Source: Candidatus Tectomicrobia bacterium (GTDB lineage Bacteria > UBA8248). Taken from it: a stretch of DNA of 64,000 bases. Positions 51,473-60,232 of the stretch are shown one piece after another (within the stretch, counting starts at the first letter, position 1; each line of letters begins with the position of its first letter). The notes beneath the pieces are model-generated. The model was given only the letters and a program-made list of their open reading frames with translations, was not told the DNA's origin and did no database searches. The stretch lies in NCBI GenBank assembly GCA_016192135.1, contig JACPUR010000035.1:1-64000 (forward strand). Direction: 5' to 3'. Made by a program: the position numbers and the translations under genes.

Positions 51473-52801
51473 ATGTCGGATCGGCCGGACATTTCTTTTG
51501 GCCCGGAGACGGGCAAGGATAGCCTCCCCGCCGGAGGAAGGTGGAATTCGGGGCCCTGGGGCCGCCTCCGCTCCTCCCGGCTGGCCTCGGCGCTGGCGGT
51601 GGCTCTCGTCCTGGGGGCGGCCGCGGGCGGCTACCTGTGGTGGCGCCACCTCCAGACCTACGAAGCCACCGACAACGCCTACGTCCACGTCACCGTCGTC
51701 CCGGTGAGCGCCCGCGTCTCCGGCATGATCCAGGAGGTGCTGGTCGAGGACAACCAGGCGGTCAACAAGGGGGACTTGATCGTCCGCCTGGACCCCGCCC
51801 TCTATCAAGTCGCGCTGGAGAGCGCCGAGGCCGAGGTGGCCATGGCGCGGGCCCGCTACGAATCGAGCCGGTTCAGCGCCGCTTACTCCTCCGGGCGCCT
51901 GGCCCCCCTGGTCACCGAGGCCCGGGCGCGGCTCGCGCGGGTGGTCCAGACCCTGCGGTCGGAGGAGTCCTTCCTCAAGCAGCGGGTGAACGAGTCCCTC
52001 GCCGCCGCCGCGAGCCTCGCCCGGATGCGGGACGAACTGGCCCGGAGGCAGAAGCTCCACCGCGAGAAGGTGATTTCGGACGACGTCCTGGAGCTGGCGT
52101 TGGCCTCCTTCCGCGTGGCCGACGCCCAGCACCGCGCCTCGATCGACGCCCAGCACGTCCAGGAGCAGAAGGTGGCCGCCCTGAAGCAGCAGGAGAACGA
52201 GCTTCAGGCCTCCATCACCCTCGTGCAGAAAGAAGAGATCTCGATCCAGGGCAAGACGGCCGATGCGGAATCCATCGAGGCCCAGCTGAAGCAGGCCGAG
52301 GCCAAGCTGCGCGAGGCGAGGCTGCGCCTCTCCTACACCGAGATACGGGCGCCCGAGGCCGGCTACGTCAACAAGAAGGCCGTCGAGGTGGGCACCAACG
52401 TCGAGGCCGGGCGCCCCCTGATGCTGATCGTCCCCCTGCACCGGGTGTACGTCCAGGCCAACTTCAAAGAAGTCCAGCTCGAGAACATCCGGGTCGGCCA
52501 GATCGCCGTCGTCCGGGCCGACGCCTATCCCAACCGGCGGTACCGCGGGCGGGTGGAGAGCATCTTCTCGGGCTCGGGCGATTACTTCTCCCTCCTCCCG
52601 GCCGAGAACGCCACCGGCAACTGGGTGAAGGTGACGAAGCGGATCCCGGTCAAGATCGTGCTCGCCGACCCCCCCTCACCCCAGTTCCCGCTCCTCGTGG
52701 GCATGTCGGCCCAGGTGTCGGTGGACGTCCGCGACCAGAGCGGGACCCGCCTGCTCGCCTATCCCAGCAGGGTCCAGAAGACCACCCCCGGCAGGCAGTG
52801 A
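51473..52801 (+). CDS. HlyD/EmrA-family membrane fusion protein
   Basis: A 442-residue periplasmic adaptor: cytoplasmic Pro/Gly-rich N-terminus, one membrane helix (LASALAVALVLGAAAGGYLW), the conserved ATDNAYVHVTVVPVSARVSG entry, a lipoyl half-motif, a long coiled-coil hairpin (about residues 110-275), then the second lipoyl half and beta-barrel (IRAPEAGYVNKKAVEVGTNV). It links the MFS pump encoded next to an outer-membrane channel not found here. The stop overlaps the pump start (GTGA). Confidence 0.93.
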   Translation: MSDRPDISFGPETGKDSLPAGGRWNSGPWGRLRSSRLASALAVALVLGAAAGGYLWWRHLQTYEATDNAYVHVTVVPVSARVSGMIQEVLVEDNQAVNKGDLIVRLDPALYQVALESAEAEVAMARARYESSRFSAAYSSGRLAPLVTEARARLARVVQTLRSEESFLKQRVNESLAAAASLARMRDELARRQKLHREKVISDDVLELALASFRVADAQHRASIDAQHVQEQKVAALKQQENELQASITLVQKEEISIQGKTADAESIEAQLKQAEAKLREARLRLSYTEIRAPEAGYVNKKAVEVGTNVEAGRPLMLIVPLHRVYVQANFKEVQLENIRVGQIAVVRADAYPNRRYRGRVESIFSGSGDYFSLLPAENATGNWVKVTKRIPVKIVLADPPSPQFPLLVGMSAQVSVDVRDQSGTRLLAYPSRVQKTTPGRQ

Positions 52802-54396
52802 GCGCGCAGGAGAGGCCCGTCCAGCCGGCGGCGGACGAGGTCCCGGAAACTAGCGCCGCCGCCCGCGCCTTGATCACGCTCGCCGTCATCAGCGGGGCGT
52901 TCATCTCGGTCATGGACGTGAGCGTGGTGAACGTCTCCCTCCCCCACATGCGCGGGGCCTTCGGCGCCGATCTCTCCTCCATCACCTGGGTGGCGACGAG
53001 CTACAGCATCGCCCAGATCATCATGATCACGATGTCGGGCTGGTGGAGCACCCTGCTCGGCCGGAAGCGCTTCTTCCTCGCCTCCTACGTTCTGTTCACC
53101 TTGGGCTCCATCCTGGCGGGCATCTCCAGCTCCTTCACGGAGATGATCGTCTACCGCGCGATCCAGGGGGTGGGCGGCGGGCCTCTCATCCCCATCGCCC
53201 AGGCCATCATGCGGGAGACGTACCCGCCCCGGTACCAGGGCATGGCCATGGCCGTCTTCGGCATGGGCGTGGTCGTCGCCCCCGCGATCGGGCCGGTGCT
53301 TGGCGGCTGGCTCACGGATACGTACGGGTGGCCGTGGGTCTTCTACATCAACGTGCCCTTCAGCCTGGGCGGGATGGTGCTCGTCCACCTGTTCGTGCAC
53401 GATCCCCCCTACCTCAAGCGGGGCATCAAGCGGGTGGACTGGGGTGGGATCGCCTTCCTGGCCATCGGGCTGATCGGCCTTCAGGTGGTGCTGGAGCGCG
53501 GCCAGGAAGAGAACTGGTTCGAGTCGAACCTCATCGTGTGGTGGTCCGCCGCGACCGTGGTGGCGGTGGCGGTGCTGGTCGTCTGGGAGCTGCGCGTCCC
53601 GGAGCCCATCGTGGACATCCGGATCATGCGGAACGTCCCGCTGACCGTGGGCTCGGTCATCATCCTGGTCTTCGGGGTCGCTCTGTTCGGCTCGACCTTC
53701 GTGCTCCCGCAGTTCCTGCAGCACCTTCTCCATTACACCGCCTACGACGCGGGAATGGTGCTCCTGCCGCGGGGGATCGCCCTGTTCATCATTCTGCCTA
53801 TCGTCGGAAGGCTGTTCAACGTGCTGGACCTGCGCCTGCTCCTCACCTTCGGCACCGCTTCCATCCTGTACGCCTTTTACCTGATTTCCCATTTGTCCCT
53901 GGACGCCGACTTCTGGAGCCTGGTGATGCCGCTCATCTTCATGGGGCTCGGGATGCCGTGCATGTTCGTGACGCTGGCCACCGTCACGCTGGGCTGTGTG
54001 CGGGCCGCGGAGGCGACGGCCGCCTCCGCGGTCTTCAACCTGTTCCGGCGTGTCGGGGGGAACATCGGCTTCGCGCTGATCGCCACCCTGGTGGACCGCC
54101 GGAGCGCGGTCCACCGGACGGGGCTGGTGGGGTACCTGAACGAGTTCAACGCGCCGTTCCTGGACTACCACGAGAAGGTCGTGAACGTCCTGACGAGCCA
54201 GCGGATAGACCCGGCGACGGCCCAGGCGAAGGCCTATGCCATCATGGACAACATGGTGAACCGCCAGGCCGCCATGGGGGCCTACAACGACGCCGCCTGG
54301 TTCATGATGATCCTGTTCACCTGCGTCCTGCCGCTCATCTGGCTGCTGCCGGGAAGGCTGGGAGCGCGGCCCGAGGGGGCCGGCGGAGGAGGTTAG
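52798..54396 (+). CDS. MFS drug:H+ antiporter, DHA2/EmrB family
   Basis: A 532-residue pump with about 14 hydrophobic segments. DHA2 motifs: VSGAFISVMDVSVVN-like ISGAFISVMDVSVVNVSLP at helix 1, the motif-A loop WWSTLLGRKRFF, and motif C GMGVVVAPAIGPVLGGWLTD at helix 5. The GTG start overlaps the adaptor's stop, giving coupled expression as in emrAB. It expels amphipathic compounds; the substrate range cannot be inferred. It overlaps the convergent ferredoxin gene by four bases at the stops. Confidence 0.94.
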   Translation: MSAQERPVQPAADEVPETSAAARALITLAVISGAFISVMDVSVVNVSLPHMRGAFGADLSSITWVATSYSIAQIIMITMSGWWSTLLGRKRFFLASYVLFTLGSILAGISSSFTEMIVYRAIQGVGGGPLIPIAQAIMRETYPPRYQGMAMAVFGMGVVVAPAIGPVLGGWLTDTYGWPWVFYINVPFSLGGMVLVHLFVHDPPYLKRGIKRVDWGGIAFLAIGLIGLQVVLERGQEENWFESNLIVWWSAATVVAVAVLVVWELRVPEPIVDIRIMRNVPLTVGSVIILVFGVALFGSTFVLPQFLQHLLHYTAYDAGMVLLPRGIALFIILPIVGRLFNVLDLRLLLTFGTASILYAFYLISHLSLDADFWSLVMPLIFMGLGMPCMFVTLATVTLGCVRAAEATAASAVFNLFRRVGGNIGFALIATLVDRRSAVHRTGLVGYLNEFNAPFLDYHEKVVNVLTSQRIDPATAQAKAYAIMDNMVNRQAAMGAYNDAAWFMMILFTCVLPLIWLLPGRLGARPEGAGGGG

Positions 54397-54716
54397 GCCC
54401 CCGGCAGGCGAAGGCGAAGCCGCTCGACGGGCCGGCCGCCCTTGAGGTGCTCCTCCACGATCTCCGGCACGTCGGCTGGCTTTACGCCCTGGTACCAGAC
54501 CCCCTCGGGATAGACGACAATGGTGGGCCCTAGCGTGCAGGGGCCCAGGCAGGTCGCCCCCGCCAGGGCCGTATGTTCCCCCAGGCCGTTGCTCTCGATG
54601 GCCTCGGTGAGGGCCTGGGCGATGTCGATGCTCCCCTTGGACTGGCAGCATCCCTTCGGGTGGTTCGGGGGCCGCTGGTTGATGCAGACGAAGATGTGCC
54701 GCTTGATGTGATCCAC
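54393..54716 (-). CDS. Thioredoxin-like [2Fe-2S] ferredoxin
   Basis: A 107-residue ferredoxin of the NuoE/Shethna-type thioredoxin-like fold. Cluster ligands are probably Cys11 (HIFVCINQRPP), Cys23 or Cys24 (KGCCQSKG), Cys56 and Cys60 (ATCLGPCTLGPTIVVYPEG). The C-terminal Arg-rich tail is ordinary. It is divergent from the M16 peptidase and convergent with the efflux pump, so its electron partner is not obvious locally. Confidence 0.9.
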   Translation of the reverse strand: MDHIKRHIFVCINQRPPNHPKGCCQSKGSIDIAQALTEAIESNGLGEHTALAGATCLGPCTLGPTIVVYPEGVWYQGVKPADVPEIVEEHLKGGRPVERLRLRLPGA

Positions 54717-54885
54717 GCAAAGCTCCTGAAAATAGGGCTTTTAGGCAGGTCCAGGAGAGGCCCTGCCGCCAATCCCGGTGACTGGGACGCAGAGAAATGA
54801 TACCCTCGGAGGGTGCGAAGTCAAGGCTTCCGGCCCGGGCTTCGCAGCCGCGGATAACCAGGTTCCCGCATGAGCTTTCCCTCCT

Positions 54886-57630
54886 GTGACGCATAGAACG
54901 CACACCGCCCCGCTGGCCGGGCACAAGATCGAGAGTCTCTTCTCCCGCCTCCGCCTCATCCGGCTGAGGGGAGGGCCGCTCGTCCTCCTGCTGCCCGACC
55001 CGGAGGCCCCCGCCGTGGCCGTGCAGGCGTGGCTCCCCGCGGGGAGCCTGACCGAGGCGCCGGGGCGGGGGGGCCTCGCTCATTTCCTTGAGCACATGAT
55101 CTTCAAGGGTTCGCGCCGCCTGGCCCTGGGCGAGCTGGCCGCGCGCACCGAGGCGGCGGGCGGCGACATCAACGCCTACACCCTGAACGAGGCCACCTAC
55201 TACCACCTCTCCTGCCGGCCGGCCGGAACCGAGGACTGCCTGGACGCGCTGATCGAGTCGTTGTGGTGGCCCCGGTTCGATCAGGCCGAGGTCGTCCGCG
55301 AGCGCGGCGTGATCCTCGAGGAGATCCGGCGCTCGGAGGACCAGCCCGAGCAGCGCCTCCAGCAGGAGCTCTACCGGCAGGCCTACGGCGGCGACCATCC
55401 CTTCGGCCGCCCCATCCTGGGCACCCGCCGCTCGGTGAGCCGCCTGGACCGGGCCGCCCTGCGGCGCTACCACCGCCTCTGCTACCACCCCGCCCGCACC
55501 GTCTTCGTCCTGGCCGGGCCCATCCCGGAAAAGCCGGCCCTCCGCCTCATCCAGCGCCGCCTGGCCGAGCTGGACGGGATGTGGGGAGCCGTTCCGGCGT
55601 CTTTCCGGGGGAACGGGTTCCGCTCCATCCCGCCTCCCCTGCGGCGGGGGGTGCGCGCCTTCTCCCTGCGGGGCATGGCCAGCCTGGCCTACCTGGAGCT
55701 GGCCTTCGGCGTCCCCGCCTTCACCCATCCGGACGCCCCTGCGCTGGAGATCCTCGCCATGCTCCTGGGCTCGGGGGACAGCTCCCGCCTCTACAAGCGC
55801 CTCTGCGTCGAGGGGCGCATCATGCACGACGTCTCGAGCGACATCTTTCTTTCGCCGGGCCCGGGCCTGCTGTTCCTGGGCGGGGTGGCGGAGCCGCGCG
55901 GCGCGGCGCCGGCGGCGGAGGAGATTCTCCGGACGACAGCCGATCTGCTCGGCGCCCATCCCCCCACCGACGAGGAGCTGGAGCGCGTCCGCACTCTTTT
56001 CTGGACCGACCTAGAGTTCCGCCGCGAGAGCACCTCCGGGCGCGCCCGCCTCGCGGGCTATTTCCAGCTGATGGCGGGCGACGCCCGCTTCGCCGAGCGC
56101 TACCTCGGCCGCCTGCTGGGCGTGTCGCGGGAGGAGATTCTCTCCGCCGCCGGGCGGTGGCTCACGCCCGAGGGCCTCACCGCCGGGGTCTTCTTCCCCG
56201 AGCGGCTGAACGGGAGTGGAGAGCCCCGGCCCTTCCAGGCCGCGATCCGCCGGGGGCTGGCCTCCATTTCGCAAAAGGAAGAGAAGGAGCTCCCCTCCCT
56301 CGGCCGCAAGGCCCTGCCGCTCAAGCTCCCGCTGGAGCAGCCCGTCCCGCCGCCCGTTCCGCGCCGCGCCCTCCGCCCGGGCGGAAGCCGCGCCCCGCTC
56401 GAGTTCACCCTCCACCGGGGGGCGCGGCTCCTCGTCCTGCCGGGGGGGGAGGCGCGCGTCTTCGCGCTGCGCGCGGCCTTCCTGGGGGGGCAGCGGCTCG
56501 AAGGGGCGGAGCGGGCGGGGTGGCATTCCCTCATGGCCGACGTCGCGCCCATGGCCACCCGGAGCCTGTCGTCGGAGGAGATGGCGCGGCGGGCGGATAA
56601 CCTGGGGGCCTCCATCGGCGGGAACGGGGGCCGGAACAGCTTCGGACTCTTCGCCTCGGGGTTATCGAGCCTCGTTGAAGAGATCTCCGACCTCTTCTGC
56701 CAGATCCTCTGCGAGCCCGCCTTCGAGGAGAAGGACGCGGCCCTCGCGCGGCGCGAGGCCGACGCGGCCCGGCGCGGCGACCTTGACGACCTCTCCCAGC
56801 GGTCCCGCCAGCACGCCTTGGGGCTCCTGTACGGGGCCCACCCTTTCGGCCGCCACCCGCTGGGGAGCCGGCTCTCCCTCGCCCGGGCCTTGGGGCCGCG
56901 CCTCCGAAGGGAATGGAGCCACTGGGCGCTGCCGGAGAACATCGTGCTGGCTGCGGCGGGGGATGTGGACCCCGGCGGCCTCGCCCGGTCGCTGGCCCGC
57001 CGCCTGAAAAAGGGCTGGAGACGGATGCCGGCCTGGCGGCCCTTCCTGCCTCCCGCGCCGCCCCAGCCGCCTCCGCGGCCACGCCTGCGGCGCATCCGGG
57101 TGGACGGGGCCTCCCAAGCCCACATCCAGATGGCCTTCCTGGGCGCGAGCCTGGGGTCCCGCCGGCGCTTCGCGCTCTCGGCGGTGGCGGCGGCGCTCGG
57201 GAGCCAGAGCGGCGGGCTGTTTTGGGAGCTGCGCGAGCGGCGGGGCTTGGCCTACGAGTCGAACGTCTCCTGCGAGGAGGCGATGGACCGGGGGCCGTTC
57301 ATGCTCTTCGCCGCCACCGCGCCCGGCGCGGAGGCGGAGGCCGTGCGCATCATGCGGGCCGAGGTGGCCCGGGTCCGCGAGAAGGGCCTCGGCCGCGAGG
57401 AGCTGGAGCGGGCCAAGGCCTTCCTGGTGGGCGAGCTCCTGCGGGGCCGCCAGCGGGCGGGGATGCGCGCCTCCGAGCTGGCCTACGGCGCGCTCTACGG
57501 GATGGGGGCGGAGGGCATGGAGCGCGTCCAGCGCGAGTTCGAATCCGTGGACTTGGCCTCCGCGCGCAGCGCGGCCCGCGATTTCCTCGATCCGTCTGGG
57601 GAGTGCCTCGTGATCCTCGGGCCGCGCTAG
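54886..57630 (+). CDS. M16 (pitrilysin-like) peptidase, two domains fused
   Basis: A 914-residue protein made of two M16 halves. The N-terminal half has the inverted zinc motif His66-x-x-Glu69-His70 (AHFLEHMIF), the downstream Glu in the RERGVILEEIRR region, and DINAYTLNEATYYHLS. The C-terminal half (from about residue 500) keeps the fold (GGQRLEGAERAGWHSLMADV, RERRGLAYESNVSCEE) but has no HxxEH, the usual inactive partner domain. No signal peptide is visible. Start GTG 54886 has no SD and is uncertain. It probably degrades peptides or processes proteins. Confidence 0.9.
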   Translation: MTHRTHTAPLAGHKIESLFSRLRLIRLRGGPLVLLLPDPEAPAVAVQAWLPAGSLTEAPGRGGLAHFLEHMIFKGSRRLALGELAARTEAAGGDINAYTLNEATYYHLSCRPAGTEDCLDALIESLWWPRFDQAEVVRERGVILEEIRRSEDQPEQRLQQELYRQAYGGDHPFGRPILGTRRSVSRLDRAALRRYHRLCYHPARTVFVLAGPIPEKPALRLIQRRLAELDGMWGAVPASFRGNGFRSIPPPLRRGVRAFSLRGMASLAYLELAFGVPAFTHPDAPALEILAMLLGSGDSSRLYKRLCVEGRIMHDVSSDIFLSPGPGLLFLGGVAEPRGAAPAAEEILRTTADLLGAHPPTDEELERVRTLFWTDLEFRRESTSGRARLAGYFQLMAGDARFAERYLGRLLGVSREEILSAAGRWLTPEGLTAGVFFPERLNGSGEPRPFQAAIRRGLASISQKEEKELPSLGRKALPLKLPLEQPVPPPVPRRALRPGGSRAPLEFTLHRGARLLVLPGGEARVFALRAAFLGGQRLEGAERAGWHSLMADVAPMATRSLSSEEMARRADNLGASIGGNGGRNSFGLFASGLSSLVEEISDLFCQILCEPAFEEKDAALARREADAARRGDLDDLSQRSRQHALGLLYGAHPFGRHPLGSRLSLARALGPRLRREWSHWALPENIVLAAAGDVDPGGLARSLARRLKKGWRRMPAWRPFLPPAPPQPPPRPRLRRIRVDGASQAHIQMAFLGASLGSRRRFALSAVAAALGSQSGGLFWELRERRGLAYESNVSCEEAMDRGPFMLFAATAPGAEAEAVRIMRAEVARVREKGLGREELERAKAFLVGELLRGRQRAGMRASELAYGALYGMGAEGMERVQREFESVDLASARSAARDFLDPSGECLVILGPR

Positions 57631-57633
57631 CGC

Positions 57634-58278
57634 TCACTGCCGGGCGCGCTGGACCTCGTTCAGGCGCTCCTGCAGCCGCCGCAGGCGGGCCCGCAGCCGC
57701 TCCATCTCCCGGATCAGCGATTCCTCCTCCAGCGAGGCTTGGAGGGCGCGGGAGAGGCCCTCACGCTCGGCGGCGAGGCGCTGGCGGGCGGCGGGATCTG
57801 TATCCTGGCCGAGAATCCGGTCGATCTCCGCCATCCGGGCCCGGATCTGCTCCGGCGCCTGGGGGATGCGAGGCAGGAGCGCGATCCGCCGGCTCTCGGA
57901 AGTGCGGGCCGGCTGGGGGGAGCGGCCGATATCTTCCTCCCGGTAGGTGGGGCGAGCCGAGGGAAGACGGTCCGGCGGGCGCGGCTCGGGAGCGCGGACG
58001 GCCGGGGCCGCCGGCTTGGCGGGCGGGGCCTCCTTCTGCTTCTCCATCTCCTCCCAGCCCTCGCGCTGGTCCTTGGCGATCCGGTGGATGGTGGAGGTCA
58101 CGGCGGTCTTGGTGGCGTCGTAGGCGCTCGAGACGCCCTGCACGGTGCGGTCCCAGACGGACGAGGCGGCGGATTTCTCCCCGGAAGAGGCGCATCCGCT
58201 CAGCGCGAGGGCGAGCGCGATTGAGAAGGCGGCGGGCGCGGCGCCGCCCGGCCGGTTCGGCGTTTCAAGGTTCCGCAT
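57634..58278 (-). CDS. Coiled-coil lipoprotein of unknown function
   Basis: A 214-residue lipoprotein: signal FSIALALALSGC with lipidated Cys29. The region after it has a short helix (VWDRTVQGVSSAYDATKTAV), a Pro-rich linker (APPAKPAAPAVRAPEPRPPD), and a C-terminal coiled coil rich in Glu/Arg (LIREMERLRARLRRLQERLN). It lies 44 bases after hflX on the same strand. I do not recognise a family; the layout suggests a periplasm-spanning structural lipoprotein. Confidence 0.75.
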   Translation of the reverse strand: MRNLETPNRPGGAAPAAFSIALALALSGCASSGEKSAASSVWDRTVQGVSSAYDATKTAVTSTIHRIAKDQREGWEEMEKQKEAPPAKPAAPAVRAPEPRPPDRLPSARPTYREEDIGRSPQPARTSESRRIALLPRIPQAPEQIRARMAEIDRILGQDTDPAARQRLAAEREGLSRALQASLEEESLIREMERLRARLRRLQERLNEVQRARQ

Positions 58279-58322
58279 GGCGCATCCCTCGGGCGGAGGG
58301 AGGGGAAGACGGGGCCGGAGGA

Positions 58323-60047
58323 CTAGATGGCGGTGCCCTCGAGGGCGGGGGCTTCGGGCTCGCGCTGCTCCCAGAGCTGCTCGCCAGCCTCCTCGATCAG
58401 GGGGATGAGGCTCCGGGCGTCCAGGCCGCTGACGGCGATCCCGCCGTAGCGGCGGCAGAAGTTCCCGAGGAGCACCGGGTCGGCCCGATCCATCTTGTTG
58501 AAGACTCTCAGCGTGGGCGTGCGCTCCAGGCCAAGCTCCCCCAGCAGCCGCTCGACCGCCTCCAGGTTCTCCTCGCAGTTAGGAGAGGAGGCGTCCACGA
58601 CGTGGAGCAGCAGGTCCGCGTCGTTCAGCTCGTCCAGGGTGGAGCGGAAGGCCCCGACGAGCTCCTTGGGCAGATCGTGGATGAAGCCGACCGTGTCGGT
58701 GATGATCACCTCCTGGTCCCGCGGGAGGCGGAGGCGCCGGCTGGAGGTGTCCAGGGTGGCGAAGAGCTGGTCGGCCACGAGCACCTGGCTCTCCGTCAGG
58801 GCGTTGAGGAGCGTGGATTTGCCCGCGTTGGTGTAGCCCACCAGCGAGAGGACGGGCACCGCCCGGCGCTGGCGCAGGGTCCGGCCCTGGGAGCGTTTCC
58901 GCTGGAGGTTCTCCAATTCCCGCTCCAGCCGGCGGATGCGCTCGAAGGCGCGGCGGCGGTGGATCTCGAGCTTCGTCTCGCCCGGGCCCCGGCCCCCGAT
59001 GCCGCCGGTGAGCCGGCTCATGGCCGTGTGCTGGGCCGAGAGGCGGGGGAGCATGTAACGGAGCTGGGCCAGCTCGACCTGGAGCTTGCCGGTACGGCTC
59101 GTGGCCCGCTGGGCGAAGATGTCGAGGATGATCTGGGTACGGTCGAGGATCTTGAGGTCGGTGAATTCGGCGAGGCTGCGCACCTGGGCCGGGTGAAGCT
59201 CTTGGGAGAACACCAGCGCCTCGGCCCCGACCTGCATGGAGCGCATGAGGATGTCGGCCAGCCGCCCCCGGCCGATGACGAAGCGCGGGTCCACCTCCTT
59301 GCGCCGCTGGACCACCCGTCCGCAGGGGATGAGCCCCGCGCCGTCCAGCAGGACCTCCAACTCGTCCAGCTCGGCCTGGGCCGGACGGCTCCGCTTGCTG
59401 CCTGTATCCACGTGAATGAGGAGCGCGCGCTCGCCCTTTCGCTGGGCGGCGGGGGAATCCTGGGTGCGGGCGAACTCCTCCTCCAGCGAGTCCACGAGGT
59501 GGGCCACGTCCAGCCGGAGCCACTCCAGGCTCGGGAAGGTGCGGATCTCCCAGGGCGGGGTCCGGCCGGCGCCGTTGGGAACGTCCGCGCCGCCGTCCCC
59601 CTCCTCGGGGAGGGGCCGGGGGAGCAGGTGAGCCACGTGCACCCGGCCCGCCGCGCCCTCATCGGCGACCTCGATGGCCGCCATGACGTCCAGCCGCAGC
59701 AGGGCCATGTCGGTCAGGTCTTCCTGGGAGAGGGAGGAGGCGTCCAGGTGGGTGTGGATGCAGCGCAGGCCCCTGAGGCGGGCCGTGCCGGCGCGGGCGC
59801 GGCCGAGCTCGGGAATCTCGATCCCCTTGGCCTCCCCGACGATGACGTGGCGCACGCCGCCCTGCCGGTCCACCAGGAGCGCGAGCTGGCGGGATATCTC
59901 ATGGGAGAGGAGAGCGATCTCCCGTCCGAGTTCGAGATGAATCAGCTGATGGGGCGGCACCCGGCGCCGGTAGAGGCGCTCGAGCGCCCGGGTCTGATGG
60001 GTCTTGAGGCCGGTGAGCTTGCCGTGGAGCTTGGCGATAGCGCGCAT
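58323..60047 (-). CDS. hflX: GTPase HflX (long form)
   Basis: A 574-residue HflX. An N-terminal extension of about 190 residues (LTGLKTHQTRALERLYRRRV) is found in long-form HflX proteins. The HflX domain (LDELEVLLDGAGLIP, DPRFVIGRGRLADIL, LSRLTGGIGGRGPGETKLE) is followed by the G domain (G1 GYTNAGKSTLLNAL, G3 DTVGFI, G4 NKMD). HflX binds ribosomes and rescues or splits stalled ones. ATG 60047 fits the family N-terminus and the promoter at 60086-60114; the SD (AGGAG) abuts the ATG, so the start remains debatable and 60122 is an alternative. Confidence 0.93.
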   Translation of the reverse strand: MRAIAKLHGKLTGLKTHQTRALERLYRRRVPPHQLIHLELGREIALLSHEISRQLALLVDRQGGVRHVIVGEAKGIEIPELGRARAGTARLRGLRCIHTHLDASSLSQEDLTDMALLRLDVMAAIEVADEGAAGRVHVAHLLPRPLPEEGDGGADVPNGAGRTPPWEIRTFPSLEWLRLDVAHLVDSLEEEFARTQDSPAAQRKGERALLIHVDTGSKRSRPAQAELDELEVLLDGAGLIPCGRVVQRRKEVDPRFVIGRGRLADILMRSMQVGAEALVFSQELHPAQVRSLAEFTDLKILDRTQIILDIFAQRATSRTGKLQVELAQLRYMLPRLSAQHTAMSRLTGGIGGRGPGETKLEIHRRRAFERIRRLERELENLQRKRSQGRTLRQRRAVPVLSLVGYTNAGKSTLLNALTESQVLVADQLFATLDTSSRRLRLPRDQEVIITDTVGFIHDLPKELVGAFRSTLDELNDADLLLHVVDASSPNCEENLEAVERLLGELGLERTPTLRVFNKMDRADPVLLGNFCRRYGGIAVSGLDARSLIPLIEEAGEQLWEQREPEAPALEGTAI

Positions 60048-60085
60048 CTCCTGCGAATCCGTGAAAACGGATGAGCCACATCCAT

Positions 60086-60114
60086 ATATTAAGTCCGCCG
60101 GACCCGCGGCGCAA
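60086..60114 (-). promoter_or_regulatory. Putative hflX promoter
   Basis: Read on the minus strand: TTGCGC (60114-60109), a 17-base spacer, TAATAT (60091-60086). Transcription would begin about 30 bases before ATG 60047, supporting that start over the longer frame. Confidence 0.45.
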
Positions 60115-60125
60115 GCTTTCATTTC

Positions 60126-60139
60126 GCCCGCATGCGGGC
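60126..60139. promoter_or_regulatory. Perfect 14-bp palindrome between divergent promoters
   Basis: GCCCGCATGCGGGC is centred between the putative hflX and mgtE promoters. It is a candidate operator; no regulator gene is adjacent. Confidence 0.3.
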
Positions 60140-60152
60140 CAATATCAAAAGT

Positions 60153-60182
60153 TTGACAGCCTCGCCGGGGTTCACCTAGACT
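60153..60182 (+). promoter_or_regulatory. Putative mgtE promoter
   Basis: A perfect TTGACA (60153-60158), an 18-base spacer and TAGACT (60177-60182), giving a leader of about 45 bases before mgtE. The leader is too short for an M-box riboswitch. Confidence 0.5.
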
Positions 60183-60232
60183 GCCACGCCCCCTCGCCCC
60201 GGGGAGCGCCGGATCCGGCGGAGGAAGACCCG

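Noticed and set aside
52759-55959. A 1066-codon minus-strand frame across the efflux pump, ferredoxin and M16 gene
   Set aside because: It overlaps established genes in the wrong frame and its composition is that of a shadow frame.
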